Assembly: GCF_008831285.2 (NCBI RefSeq)
Contig: NC_045141.1
Span: 6,525,224-6,589,223 of the forward strand
Reading direction: 5' to 3'
DNA: 64,000 nt
Source: Nymphaea colorata
Taxonomy: Eukaryota; Streptophyta; Magnoliopsida; Nymphaeales; Nymphaeaceae
This document shows positions 43,130-53,588 of the stretch, piece after piece. Made by a program: the position numbers and the translations under genes. Within the stretch, counting starts at the first letter, position 1; every line of letters starts with the position of its first letter. The notes beneath the pieces were generated by a model. The model did not search any database. It was not told where the DNA came from and saw only the letters and a program-made list of their open reading frames with translations.

Positions 43130-46100
43130 TAAGGTTTTTGTTTTGAAAGAGGAAAGAAAGGGACCAAGGACTATGTTTATCATTGATGCATTTCGCTTTA
43201 ATAAACATCTTTTTGATTCTATATGCGGTGTAGAAAATTTGAAAGTTTGGAAGTTTAAACTTTTGAAAAGGTTCTTGAAGAATTGCTTGAAAATGTGAAA
43301 TGTTTTGAGGAAAAAGTGAAACTAGTAAATATCATTTGAAAAACTTGTGAAACTTTTGAAATCACTTTAGTGTTCTCTTAAGACTTTAAGTAGGTTTGAG
43401 ATTTTGCTCTAATTCGGTTACCACCTAGCTAGAGCTCCATCCCTTCTTGCTTAAGTTCCTTTAGAGAGGTGCTTGTGATCATAAGTGAAATAAAGTGGGT
43501 GAGAATGCATGAATGCATTTACCCTATATGATTGAAAAAAATGTAAAACATTCCTACCACAACATTCATCTAATGTCATTCCTACCACAACATACATCTA
43601 AGATTTCGTTGTTATAATTATTGTATATAAGAAGGAAAAGTTTTTGAAAATGGATAGAGATTGTAGACCATCAAGCATGATTCCAATATTGGGTCATTAC
43701 TTGGTTTGTGGTCTTATTGAAGTTGGTAAATAGAAAGTTCATGAGATGAGAATGTTAAAAGAATACAAAGATAAAACACTCTTATGAAAGGAAAGAGAGA
43801 GATATAGAGAAAGACATGCATACATGTGTACATACCATCACATATATACATATATGAAATTAAGAGAAAAAGATGTATTGATTCGAAGAGAAAGAGAGAT
43901 TTTAGAGGAAAAGAAAAATATCATACGCATATATGGGTATGAGAAATGTTATAAGAGAAGATATTTGTCTTGAAAAGAGGAATAAATATTTGAAAGAGAG
44001 GAGATGGAGCACATGTACATACGTATTCATGCACATATGAAAATTTATAAAATAGAAAGTGAAAGCATAGAGAGAGAAAGATGGGGGTCATCATGTTGGC
44101 ATAAATGTATATAACATGTGTATACATCCATACCTTCACAAGATTAGAAAATCAAGGAACAACTTAAAATTACCAACTTCAAATTTAATGTGGGCCGGAG
44201 GGGAGCTTGGACTCATGCAAGAGTCTAAGCTAAGTCCCTAAGGCCATGTTAGAAGGTTCTTTTTGAAAATGTTTTGGAAAATATGATTTATATAAGTATA
44301 GAATGTTATTATTTAGTTTGTTGTAAGGATATATTTCTTCCACCGTTGGGTATGAAAGAAAACAAGCAACATAACGAGCACTCGTTAGGGTTCCTAATGT
44401 GATGATTAAGAAGGAAACTAGCGCAAAATGACATGAAATGCATATTAACATGTACATTTTCGTGAGGGTTTATCCGGGTTGGACAAGTCCCAACCTCAAA
44501 AATTAATATGAAAATAAAGAGTCCCCAAACCACACTCTCATTCCCGCCATACATTCACATGTAAGTAAAGAACCAAGCAACTATGCGTGCATAATTTATA
44601 GATAACATTCAAGGAATGAAAGAAAGAAAGAGATGATGGAAAAAGCAAAGTTCAATTAGGAGGGAAGACATGATGTAACTATGAATTGATATACCACCTC
44701 ATCTTCTCATGTTCCCGGTGCACTTGAGTATAGCCTCTTGACTCTAAAATAGAGATTGAGAGCTATCTCTTTTGGCCATGGAGAAATGAGGAAGAGAGGA
44801 AAATAAGAGGAAACAAAAAACAATAAGAATGTATTCATGAAAAGAAAGAACATGATTAAAATGAAAGATCATTCATCTTTCCATGCTCCCGGTGCACTTT
44901 GAGTATAGCCTTTGTCTCTAAAAAGAGATTGAGAGCTACCTTTTTAGCCGTGGGGAGATGAAGATAAGGAGAAAATGTAGAAAGAAAACAATGTTATATT
45001 TAATAAAAGAGAAAGCATGATTCAATCATGAAATGAAAGATCCTCTCATCTTTTCATGCTCCCAATGCACTTGAGCATAGCCTCTTGTCTCTAAAAAGAG
45101 ATTGAGGGCTATCTCCTTTGGTCTTGGAAAGAGGAGGAAGAGAAAAAGAAAATAACAAGAACAAGACTATATTGAAGAATGAAATAACAATAACAGCAAA
45201 ATATATCTATTCAGGAAAAGAACAACGACAACAAGAATATATTGAAGAGAAGAAAGAGCAAGAAGATATTAATATAGAGAAAGAACAAGAACAACAAGAA
45301 TACTTGAAAGAGCATGATTTAATCATAAAATAAATATCATCTCATCTTCTCATGCTCCCGGTGCATTTGAGCATAGCCTCTTGTCTCTAAAAAAGGTTGA
45401 GTGTATCTCCTTTGGCCATGGGGAGATGAAGATGAGAAGAGAAAATGAAAACACAACAAGACTATGTTTAAGAAAAAGAAATACATAATAATAAGAATAT
45501 TAATGAAAAGAAAGAAGAGAGAAATGAGAGGGATGAAGATTACATACCTCTAATGAGAAATGATCTAAGGAAGATGAACACTTCACTTGAAGATCCTCTT
45601 TGAATGAAGCTCCAAAAGTGCTTGCTCTAAGTTGGAGAAGGAAATGGAAAGAGGAAGAGGGAGAGAGAGAGAGCTCAAGAGAAACTCTAAGTCTTCAAGT
45701 GAGAATACAATAGAGTTTCTCCCAAGGGACCAATCTTGCCCATGAAGGAGGATATGGGGGGTATTTATAGAGGATTTGGAGCCAAAACCCAAAATTTGAA
45801 TTTTTTTGACCTAAAAAGAACTAAAATCACCCTCCAAAAGAGATTTTTTGGCCAAAAGGAAGGGCAAATAGGTCTTGTCACCAAAAAAGACTAAAATCAC
45901 CCTCTAAAAGGATGTTTTTTGGTCAAAAGAAGGGGAAAATTGGTCTTGTTTACCAAAAGACTAAAATCACCCTCCAAAAGGAGGTTTTTTGGTCAAAAGG
46001 AGGGGCAAATCGATCTTGTTTATAAAAGACTAAAATCACCCTCTAAAAGGAGGTTTTTTGGTCAAAAGGAGGGGCAAATTGGTCTTGTTTAAAAAAAGAC

Positions 46101-46497
46101 TAAAATCACCCTATAAAAGGAGGGGCAAATCGGTCTTGTTTAAAAAAGACTAAAATCACCCTCTAAAGGGAGGTTTTTTGGTCAAAATGAGGGGCAAATC
46201 GGTCTTGTTTAAAAAAGACTAAAATCACCCTATAAAAGGAGGTTTTTGGTCAAAATGAAGGGCAAATTAGTCTTAAATGATTGATTTGGATCTAAACTTG
46301 GGTTTTAGATCTAAAAAGTAGTATTTGGATTTAATTTGGATCTGAAAGTTCTATTTTGGATTTAATTTGGATCTGAGAGTAGTATTTTGGATTTAATTTG
46401 GATCTGAAAGTTGTATTTTGGAAATCTTGTGCCTTAATTTGAATTTCGCACTTGGATAAAACATCATAGTCCTTTAGAAAAATTTGGAGTGATTACA
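43130..46497 (-). repeat. 3' LTR of the giant gypsy element (left LTR)
   Basis: Matches 55670-59134 along its length and ends in GATTACA at 46491-46497 (CA terminus). The start lies in the gap. Compared with the other LTR it lacks about 60 bp beginning CTCGCCCGTCGGTACGAGGG right after AAAGAAAGGGAC. Inside are A/G-rich stretches with AGAGAGATATAGAGAAAG (about 43797), four copies of a CATGCTCCCGGTGCA...GGCCATGGGGAGATGAAG block (about 44700, 44875, 45045 and 45342), seven copies of a roughly 65-bp unit, and three copies of GGATTTAATTTGGATCTGA. GGGGTATTTATAGAGG at about 45757 (plus) may belong to the element's transcription control, but orientation makes this uncertain. Confidence 0.92.
45815..46280. 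repeat. Seven-unit tandem repeat inside the 3' LTR
   Basis: The core ACTAAAATCACCCTCTAAAA recurs at about 45820, 45889, 45959, 46029, 46100, 46150 and 46219, each followed by GGAGGTTTTTTGGTCAAAA and GGGGCAAATCGGTCTTGTTT. The fifth unit has lost its GGTTTTTTGGTCAAAA part, so the period falls from about 70 to 50 bp there. Spacers vary too little and are too repeat-like to be a CRISPR array. Confidence 0.92.
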
Positions 46498-46510
46498 GAT
46501 GCCCCTCTTT
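46498..46510 (-). promoter_or_regulatory. Polypurine tract (plus-strand primer) of the giant gypsy element
   Basis: On the minus strand AAAGAGGGGCATC directly precedes the TGTAATC start of the 3' LTR. A purine run abutting the 3' LTR is the expected site for second-strand priming. Confidence 0.8.
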
Positions 46511-46589
46511 GTTAATAAGCCGGTGTTAGCCGTGCTTAGTGACAAAGATAAACGCCATAAATTTTTCAAACAAGACATTTTCATAGAGA

Positions 46590-46890
46590 TGTTCAGGCTT
46601 CACCTCTTACATGAATGGGTTGTTTGAGCTTAATTTACAGGTTTAACCCCTTACCTGCATGGGTTTGCCGATTTCAAATTCAGGTTTAACCCCCCTGAAT
46701 GGGTTGCCTTGACTTGCATCACAAGTTGAATCCTTTAACTGTATGGGTTGCTTTGGCTTGTAGCACAGGTTTAACCCCTTTGCCTGCATGGGTTGCTTTG
46801 GCTAGCATTGCAGATTTAACCCCTTGCCTGCATGGTTGCCCTCATATTGCAGGTTTAACCCTTTACCTGCACGGGTTGCTCTCAAGCCCT
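46590..46890. repeat. Minisatellite in the 3' untranslated region of the giant gypsy element
   Basis: CAGGTTTAACCCCTTACCTG followed by CATGGGTTGC recurs with variation about every 40-60 bp (near 46640, 46680, 46715, 46770, 46810 and 46850), separated by short GACTTG/GGCTTG stretches. It lies between the integrase stop and the polypurine tract. Hypervariable 3' UTR tandem repeats are known for Tat/Ogre elements. Confidence 0.88.
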
Positions 46891-47052
46891 GAGCGATAAA
46901 AAAATAAAAATAAAAATGTCCCAGTGTAATTGTCATGTTTTACAACTGGGAAGAATCTAGATTGAATAGTCGATGTGGAAACACAAATGTTTGACATTGA
47001 TTGGAAAATGAATACAAGAGAACTAGGCATAAATTTCTTGAGGTGAAGGGCA

Positions 47053-48309
47053 TTAATAGGATCGGGCAAATTCCACCCCATCAGCATCAATTAGTCGGTA
47101 TGAATTGTGGGGCAAAACTTCCTTAATGACATATGGGTCTTCCCAATTTGGTGCCCACTTGCCTCGTGGTCGTCCTCTCAGGTACACTGCAGATCGTAGA
47201 ACTGAATCATTCACTTTGAACTGTCTCTCGATAACTGACTTGGCAAATTGTCTGGCTACCCTTTGGCGATAAGCTTCAGCATGTTCAGCCGCTTTTAGCC
47301 TCTTTTCATCTAGCAAATCGAGTTGCATTGGCCTTTTTTGTTGATATTGAGTAAGAGGGAGCTCTATGAGAGAAGCGAACTTCAAAGCAGGTTTCAACAC
47401 ATGTAATGGTAGAACCACTTCTGTTCCATAGACTAGCTCTGCTGGAGTGGCATTTGTTGGAGTTCTCACAGTGGTGCGATTTGCCCATAGAGCGTTGTGC
47501 ATCTTTTCATGCCAATCTCTTCCAGTTTCTACTGTCCGTTCCAAGATGCGGATCAGGATCTTGTTGGTAGCCTCTACTTGTCCATTGCCTTGGGGATAAT
47601 AAGGAGCTGAAAAATGATGCGTGATGTGGTACTTGCTGCACAATTGCCTCATCTTTTCATTCTTGAAATGAGTTCCATTGTCTGATACTATATCATGAGG
47701 GACTCCAAATCTGCAAAGAAGATTTTTGTGAATGAAGGACACTACATAACGTCCTTCCACTGTTCTGAGTGTGACGACTTCTACCCACTTGGTAAAATAA
47801 TCCGTTGCAGCAAGAAAATACTTATGGCCGTTAGAAGCTGCAGGGGATATCGGTCCAACTACGTCAAAGGCCCACATTGAAAATGGCCAAGGAGATGTCA
47901 CAAAATGCAAGTGAGAGGCTGGGGCATGAATCACTGGGGCATGCAGTTGGTATTCTTTGCATCTTTTGACAAATTGGTGACAATCTTTTTGCATGGTAGG
48001 CCAATAATACCCTGCTCGAATTATTTGTTTGGTGAGAGTTTGGTAACCAACATGGCCTCCACAATCTCTTCGATGTGATTCTTCGATTACTTCCTTTGCC
48101 TCATCTTCGTCAAGGCACCGAGAGTATTCAGTGCTAAATCCACGTCTGTATAATACTCCTGCTAGGATAAAGTACCTCGCAGACATACGTTGTATTGCTT
48201 TTTGTTCATTTTTAGGCATTTCAGCCTGGAATTCTCCGCTTTCAATGTACCTTTTGATGTCATGGTACCAAGGTGTATTCTCCTCTTGGATATGATGAAC
48301 ATGCGCCAT
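47053..48309 (-). CDS. Integrase domain of the giant gypsy element
   Basis: The open stretch covers the zinc-binding N-terminal domain, catalytic core and C-terminal domain. In the zinc domain ESHRRDCGGHVG supplies the histidines, but the usual C..C pair reads RCKEYQ, so the last Cys is Tyr. The core has AFDVVGPI (Asp), SDNGTHFKN (Asp) and NGQVEATNK (Glu), a complete DD(35)E triad. The tail has GRPRGKWAPNWEDPYVIKEV, typical of Tat integrases, and stops after GVEFARSY. It would insert cDNA into the genome. It is the C-terminal part of pol: upstream DNA reads RLEHPAFET in this frame, joined to the RNase H frame by a 1-bp deletion near 48350, so an independent start here is an artefact of decay. 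Confidence 0.9.
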   Translation of the reverse strand: MAHVHHIQEENTPWYHDIKRYIESGEFQAEMPKNEQKAIQRMSARYFILAGVLYRRGFSTEYSRCLDEDEAKEVIEESHRRDCGGHVGYQTLTKQIIRAGYYWPTMQKDCHQFVKRCKEYQLHAPVIHAPASHLHFVTSPWPFSMWAFDVVGPISPAASNGHKYFLAATDYFTKWVEVVTLRTVEGRYVVSFIHKNLLCRFGVPHDIVSDNGTHFKNEKMRQLCSKYHITHHFSAPYYPQGNGQVEATNKILIRILERTVETGRDWHEKMHNALWANRTTVRTPTNATPAELVYGTEVVLPLHVLKPALKFASLIELPLTQYQQKRPMQLDLLDEKRLKAAEHAEAYRQRVARQFAKSVIERQFKVNDSVLRSAVYLRGRPRGKWAPNWEDPYVIKEVLPHNSYRLIDADGVEFARSY

Positions 48310-48349
48310 CGTTTCAAAAGCAGGGTGTTCTAATCTTCCGATCTCAAAA

Positions 48350-50467
48350 GAACGGATTGCTTCATTGGTTCAAAAGTGATAGTCGATCCTAAGCTCACGA
48401 GGCCATCCGCAATAGGGTTACCTTCTCTCTTTATGTGAGCCAATTGTACTTCTTCGAATTGACAGATTAAGGAGGTAGCAATTTCTTGATATGGCACCAA
48501 CTTTTCATCTTTGACTTGTCATTCTCCGTTCACTTGATTTATAATAAGCTGAGAGTCGCCGAAGGCATTCACTCTTTTCACTTGAAAACTCAATAAAGAA
48601 CGAAGTCCTTGTATGAGGGCTTCATATTCAGCCATGTTATGGGTACATGGAAAATCAAGTTTCAAAGAGTACGGGATCATTTCGCTTTCTCGAGTGATGA
48701 GTAAGATGCCTATGCCTGCTCCCATCACATTTCTGGACCCGTCAAAGTACATCTTCCATGTCGGACCCGTTTCCAATCTTAGTACATGTTCATCTGGAAA
48801 CTCATCGTTTGTTCTGATTTCTTCGTACTGAGGGAAGTCTGCTAACTGATCCGCAATTGCTTGTCCTTTGATTGACTTTTGAGACACATATTCAAGATCA
48901 TATTGCATCAACAGAACTTGCCATTTTGCGATACGCCCATTAAGGAATGGTTGTTCCAAGATGTACTTGAGAGGATTTAGTTTGGAGAGTATCTTGACCT
49001 CACAAGCTAATAAATAATGTCTCAACTTCTGACACATCCAAACCAATGCCAGACAAGTTTTCTCTATTGGAGAGTACTTCTTTTCGTACTGAACAAAAGT
49101 CTTGCTAATGTAATAGATTGCATGTTCGATGCGACTTCCTTCCTCATATTGTGCCAAAAAGCCGCCACATGCTGACTCATTCACTGTAATGTAAAGCAGC
49201 AATGGTCTACCCAACGTTGGTGGTTTTAGAATCGGTGGATTTAGAAGGTATTTCTTGATCCTTTCGAATGACTGTTGGCATTCAAAACCCCATTCAAACT
49301 TGACATCTTTTCTCAGTAGCTGGTTGAATGGCTCGCATCTCATGGCCAGATTGGAAATGAATCGTCTGATGGATTGGATTCGTCCTTGCAAGCTTCGCAA
49401 CTCCTTGATATTGGTAGGTGGTGGCATATCGATTATTGTCTTAGCTTTTGTAAGATCCATTTCAATTCCCTTCTTACTGACCATGAAACCCAACAGTTTG
49501 CCTGACACAACCCCAAACACACATTTTTGAGGATTTAGGCGAAGCTTGTACTGTAAAAGCCTCTCGAATACTTGGGCAAGAGTTTCAATGTGATCTTCTC
49601 TTGTCTTGGATTTGATCAATATATCATCGATATATGCATCCATGATTTTATGCATCTGGTCATGGAAGATGGCGGCCATGGCTCTTTGATAGATTGCTCC
49701 AGCATTCTTCAACCCGAATGGCATTACCGTGTAACAAAAAGTACCCCAGGGTGTAGTAAAAGCAGTCTTAGGTTGATCTTTGACTACTAATTTGATTTGA
49801 TTATATCCCGAATATCCATCCATGAAAGAAAACATTGCATGGCCTGCAGTACTGTCTACCAACTGATCAATGTTTGGAAGAGGATAATCATCCTTCGGTG
49901 TGGCTTTGTTCAAGTCTCGAAAGTCGATGCACAACCTAACTTTGCCATTTTTCTTGGGGACCACCACGATGTTCGCCAACCATTCGGGGTAATCGATGGC
50001 ACGAATGAATTTTGCCTTTAGCAAGTCCTCTAGTCCTTCTTTTACAGGGCCTTCTAGTCGAGGGCCAAGCTTGCGCAATTTTTGCTTAATCGGCTTGCAA
50101 TTAGGGTTTAAGGGCAAACGATGTTCGACCAATTGAGGGTCTAAGCCTGGCATATCTTCATAAGTCCAAGCAAAAGCTTCTTGGTTACTTATAAGAAAGT
50201 CCACCAATCTTTTCTTCTCATCCACTGACAAACTGGTGCCAATTTAAAGAATTTTACGATCTTCACTGGTTCCAATATTAATTTCTTCAATTGGATCATT
50301 CACCAAAGATGAAGGATGTTCTTGTTTCTGAATCTGAGTGAATTCTGTTAATTCTGACTCGGGTATTGCCATAGGTTCCATTTCACCGACTACTTGTTCG
50401 ATAAATGCTTTCTGGGGGGGACTTTCGTGGAAAAAGAATAAACTGAGACATATTGAGTTCCGACATC
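48350..50467 (-). pseudogene. Reverse transcriptase, RNase H and archaeal-type RNase H of the giant gypsy element
   Basis: Starts after the putative acceptor with GCRNSICLS, runs through DPIEEINIGTSEDRK, TAA at 50246-50244, then IGTSLSVDEKKRLVDFL and the lineage signature FAWTYEDMPGLDPQLVEHRL. RT contains NIVVVPKKNGKVRLCIDFRD, MPFGLKNAGAIYQR and the catalytic YIDD (in DAYIDDILIKSKT, about 49595-49640). RNase H follows (LLYITVNESACGG, HAIYYISKTF, KYSPIEKTCLALVW). A second RNase H of archaeal type has MYFDGSRNVMGAG, HNMAEYEAL and FGDSQLIINQVNGE, is hit by TGA at 48521-48519 (Trp position), then continues to NPIADGLVSLG and a frameshift. All four acidic residues of the second domain remain. Two stops and one frameshift disable it. 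Confidence 0.93.
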
Positions 50468-50660
50468 CTGTAAAGAGGATAAAGGAAAGAGTTGGACGAA
50501 ATTGACAACAAAAAATTACTTGCATTTGCATATAAAAGAAAGGTTCTTAGTTCATAGAATGGGTCCTCTCATGAGACCAGACAAAAAGATGTTTAAAATT
50601 ACAAAATTCATGGGAGGATTTTGAAACAAAAGTGAATACTATTAGCCCCCAAGATCTTCT
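50468..50660 (-). other. Putative pro-RT intron of the giant gypsy element
   Basis: Between the protease frame stop (50661) and the RT frame, the minus strand has no pol homology and ends with TTTCCTTTATCCTCTTTACAG, a strong polypyrimidine tract and AG acceptor (AG at 50469-50468). Ogre elements are known to carry an intron exactly here. The donor was not pinned down; GT dinucleotides lie near 50625 and 50610. Confidence 0.6.
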
Positions 50661-53441
50661 TCAAATTCCTTCATGATATCCCAGTCCTCTCATGTTTATC
50701 TGAAAAGAGATGCTAATCGGTTGCAAGATGCCATCTTCATTTTTCCCAAGGCCAGTGAATGGACGGTAGCCACCTTTCAGAAGCAACTGAAAACCCTTGG
50801 GGTTTTTCATGAAATGAACATACAATAGGTGTTCTTGGTAACTTGGACGATTGCTTGAAATAGTATAAGCATTCCCGGATGGTTCCGCTATCTCCATGTT
50901 CTGCATCCATTCTTCCAAAGGTCTATCCTTTATTGTTCTTATGCTCGGTACATCTACCAGATCAATTGGCCTAGGGAGCATAGGTTGCATCAACCTCTTG
51001 ACCGGATCCTCAGCACGGACAGTGATGACTGATGGACCAAAATTCCATTTTAGGCATTGATGAAGAGTGGATGGGATCCCTCGTACTTGATGGATCCAAG
51101 GTCGTCCCAAAAGCAGGTTGTATGATGGTGGTACATCTACCACATGAAATACAATGCAATGGCTAGTATTTTCAATGATCACATTCATGTCGAGGGTACC
51201 TTTGCTGTTCATGCCTCGGCCATCGTATCCGTAGATCTTGGTATTATCAGAACGATATTTGTTTTCACGAAACCCCAATGTTTTAGCCGTGAGATCAGGA
51301 CAAATATTTAAACCACTTCCTCCATCAATCAAAACATGTGGCACCGTCATCCTATTGACCTGAACAACGATGTAAAGAGCATCTTCATGGAAATATCCCC
51401 ATTTTGAGAGGTCTTTTTCTGAGAAGGTAATTGACTGATTTTTAGAAGCTTGAATCGAGTCTCCCTCATCCATAGGTTCTTCCAAGGGGAGAACGTCCAA
51501 ATAGCATGGATTTTCATTTGAGGAGTCATTTGATGATTCGTCGCCTTGTAAGATAAAAGTCTTTGGAATCATAGGAAGTTTCTTGGGCAAACTTTCTATC
51601 ATACCATTCATCATAGCAATGAAATCTAGAGGTTCCTTACCTTGGTCTACCACCATGATTTTGTGTGAGCTGCTTCCAATATAAGGTCGAATGTGCTCTT
51701 GTGGATGATACGGAAGTGGAGTGCCTGTAGTGATCATGGCTATTGCCGCCTTTCCGTGGTCAGGGAATGGATTCCTTAGTATCTCAGGGGTACTATCATC
51801 ACAAATCTTGAGATCTTTGTTGATGAAGTCTTGAATAATATTTTTTAGGACAAAACAATCCTCAGTGTCATGACCAGGGGTACGATGAAACTTGCACAGT
51901 TTTTCTTTATTTCCTCCCATCATTTTCGGAGGCTCTGATACTTTTGGCAAGACAATAGTTTCTTTGGCGAGAAGGTATTCCAGGATCTTCTCTCGAGACT
52001 GGCTCAGAGGAGTGAATTTCCGATCGTAGCTCCAACCTGGGTGTTTGTTCTTCCTTTCATCGTCGCCTTTGAGAAACTGTGTGTTCTTCTTGAAACTGAC
52101 TCCCTTGTCATGCTTGTAGTTATTATCATGGTCCTTTCTAATGCTAGCATTGGCTATGAATTGTAAAGGCAGTTGTGTCCTTCATCCTTTCTTTCCATCT
52201 TCTTTGTACTTAGCAGCAATAATTCCATCAAAATCTTCTTCCTCAATCCCTTCTTCTATCGAGTTTGCTTGTTCAATTAACTCAGCAAAGGTTTTGATCG
52301 GGGCATTGCGGATGAGACTTTTCAAGGGTTGGGCAAGATTTTTCCTAATGAGTGACAAGGCTTGTGTCTCAGAAATGGGCTCCTTCATCTTATTGCATTG
52401 CATTCTCCATTTTTGGATGAATTCTCGAGTCTTTTCTCCATGTTTCTGACGAAGACTGCAAATGGTACTGAGGGTTGGAGCTATGGGAGCATTTTGTTCA
52501 AATCTTTCAACAAACATGTTAATCAACTTGTCAAACTCCTTCAGCTCGATTGGATTGATATTTTCTTTATATCATTGTGCGGCAATGCCTTCAAGACTTC
52601 TTGGAAAATATCGGAACAAAGCTCTGTTATTTGTCCGAATTTTGTAGCAATCATTGAAAAAGGTTGAAAGATGAACGTGTGGACAAGTGGTTCCATCATA
52701 TCTGATGAATTCTCTGGGCAAGCCTTTCACGTCTTCGTCTCCTTCAATGCCAAGGTAGTAGTCCTCACATGAGTATGAACGTTTCCCCTTCCCCCTAAGC
52801 TCAAGATTGTTCATTCTTTTTTCCATTTCGTAGAATCTGCGCTTAGTGGGACTTTCATCATCACTTGATTCGACCGATTCTGGCCTGGTCTTTTTCTTTT
52901 TGCCCTTGATCTCCTTTACTTTTTCTTCAAAACTCTCACTGTCTAAGCTGCTGCTAGTGATGTATTTCTTTGTCTTTTTTACTTTCTTGGTAGGTTTTCT
53001 CTTCCTTTTGGGCTTCTCTTCCAAACTTTTAATGGTGATAGGACTGGGTGAGCTGTTTTCTATCATAACATCTTTTCCCTTTTTATTTTTCTTTGTTGTC
53101 TTTTTCTTTTTGAGAGAAGACAGTTCGGGTTTTTCTTCCTTACTAGTTGTCGAATCTGAACCCAAATTGTCTTCATCCTGATTTTCAACAAAAGACTTGT
53201 TTTTCTTCTTTCTTTTCTGCTTGGCAGTCTTTTCATTATCCGGCTCTGGAGTAACCATCAAAGCCTTTTGCTCTTCTTGCTCCTTCATGAATCGCTCCAT
53301 GAACAAACGGAATATATAGTAAGCTTCTGGCTCGATTACTGGGAGGCCAAGTGTTTCTGGATGGAGTTCAGAGGATGAAGCCTCATTTTGGGGAGTCTGC
53401 TTAGCTTGCGATCTAGTTTCAACCATCTTGTTGGCTTTCAA
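50661..53441 (-). pseudogene. Gag-protease polyprotein of the giant gypsy element
   Basis: One frame with two TGA interruptions (52574-52572 at a Trp position, 52184-52182). The N-terminal third is highly charged, with Lys/Glu/Ser runs (KKKKTTKKNKKGK, KRKRKPTKKVKK). Retrotransposon gag follows: LPREFIRYDGTTCPHVHLST, FRYFPRSLEGIAAQ, EFDKLINMFVERFEQ, LRQKHGEKTREFIQKWR. A zinc-finger-like CKFHRTPGHDTEDCFVLK lies at about 51885. Protease has VLIDGGSGLNICP (the usual D[ST]G is DGG, common in this lineage) and YNLLLGRPWIH. The C-terminus GGYRPFTGLGKNEDGILQPI resembles a G-patch, as seen in Ogre proteases. It forms the virus-like particle and processes the polyprotein in intact elements. Confidence 0.92.
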
Positions 53442-53588
53442 GTATTCACCTTATGACATAAGAAAATAGAGTTATTCGGCGAAAATGATGACAAAATGAA
53501 TGTTCATATTGCATTAAAAGTTACATGCAAAGATACTAATAAAGATGACAACGACAGAAGGAATACAAAGTTGACAACATAAAACTTT

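Noticed and set aside
45815-46280. Regularly spaced repeats resembling a CRISPR array
   Set aside because: Spacers are themselves repeated, the array lies inside an LTR of a plant retrotransposon, and no cas genes exist.
52846-53181. Phe/Leu/Ser-rich open frame on the plus strand that looks like a membrane protein
   Set aside because: It is the antisense of the Lys/Glu-rich gag N-terminus; hydrophobicity is a by-product of AAA/GAA codons read backwards.
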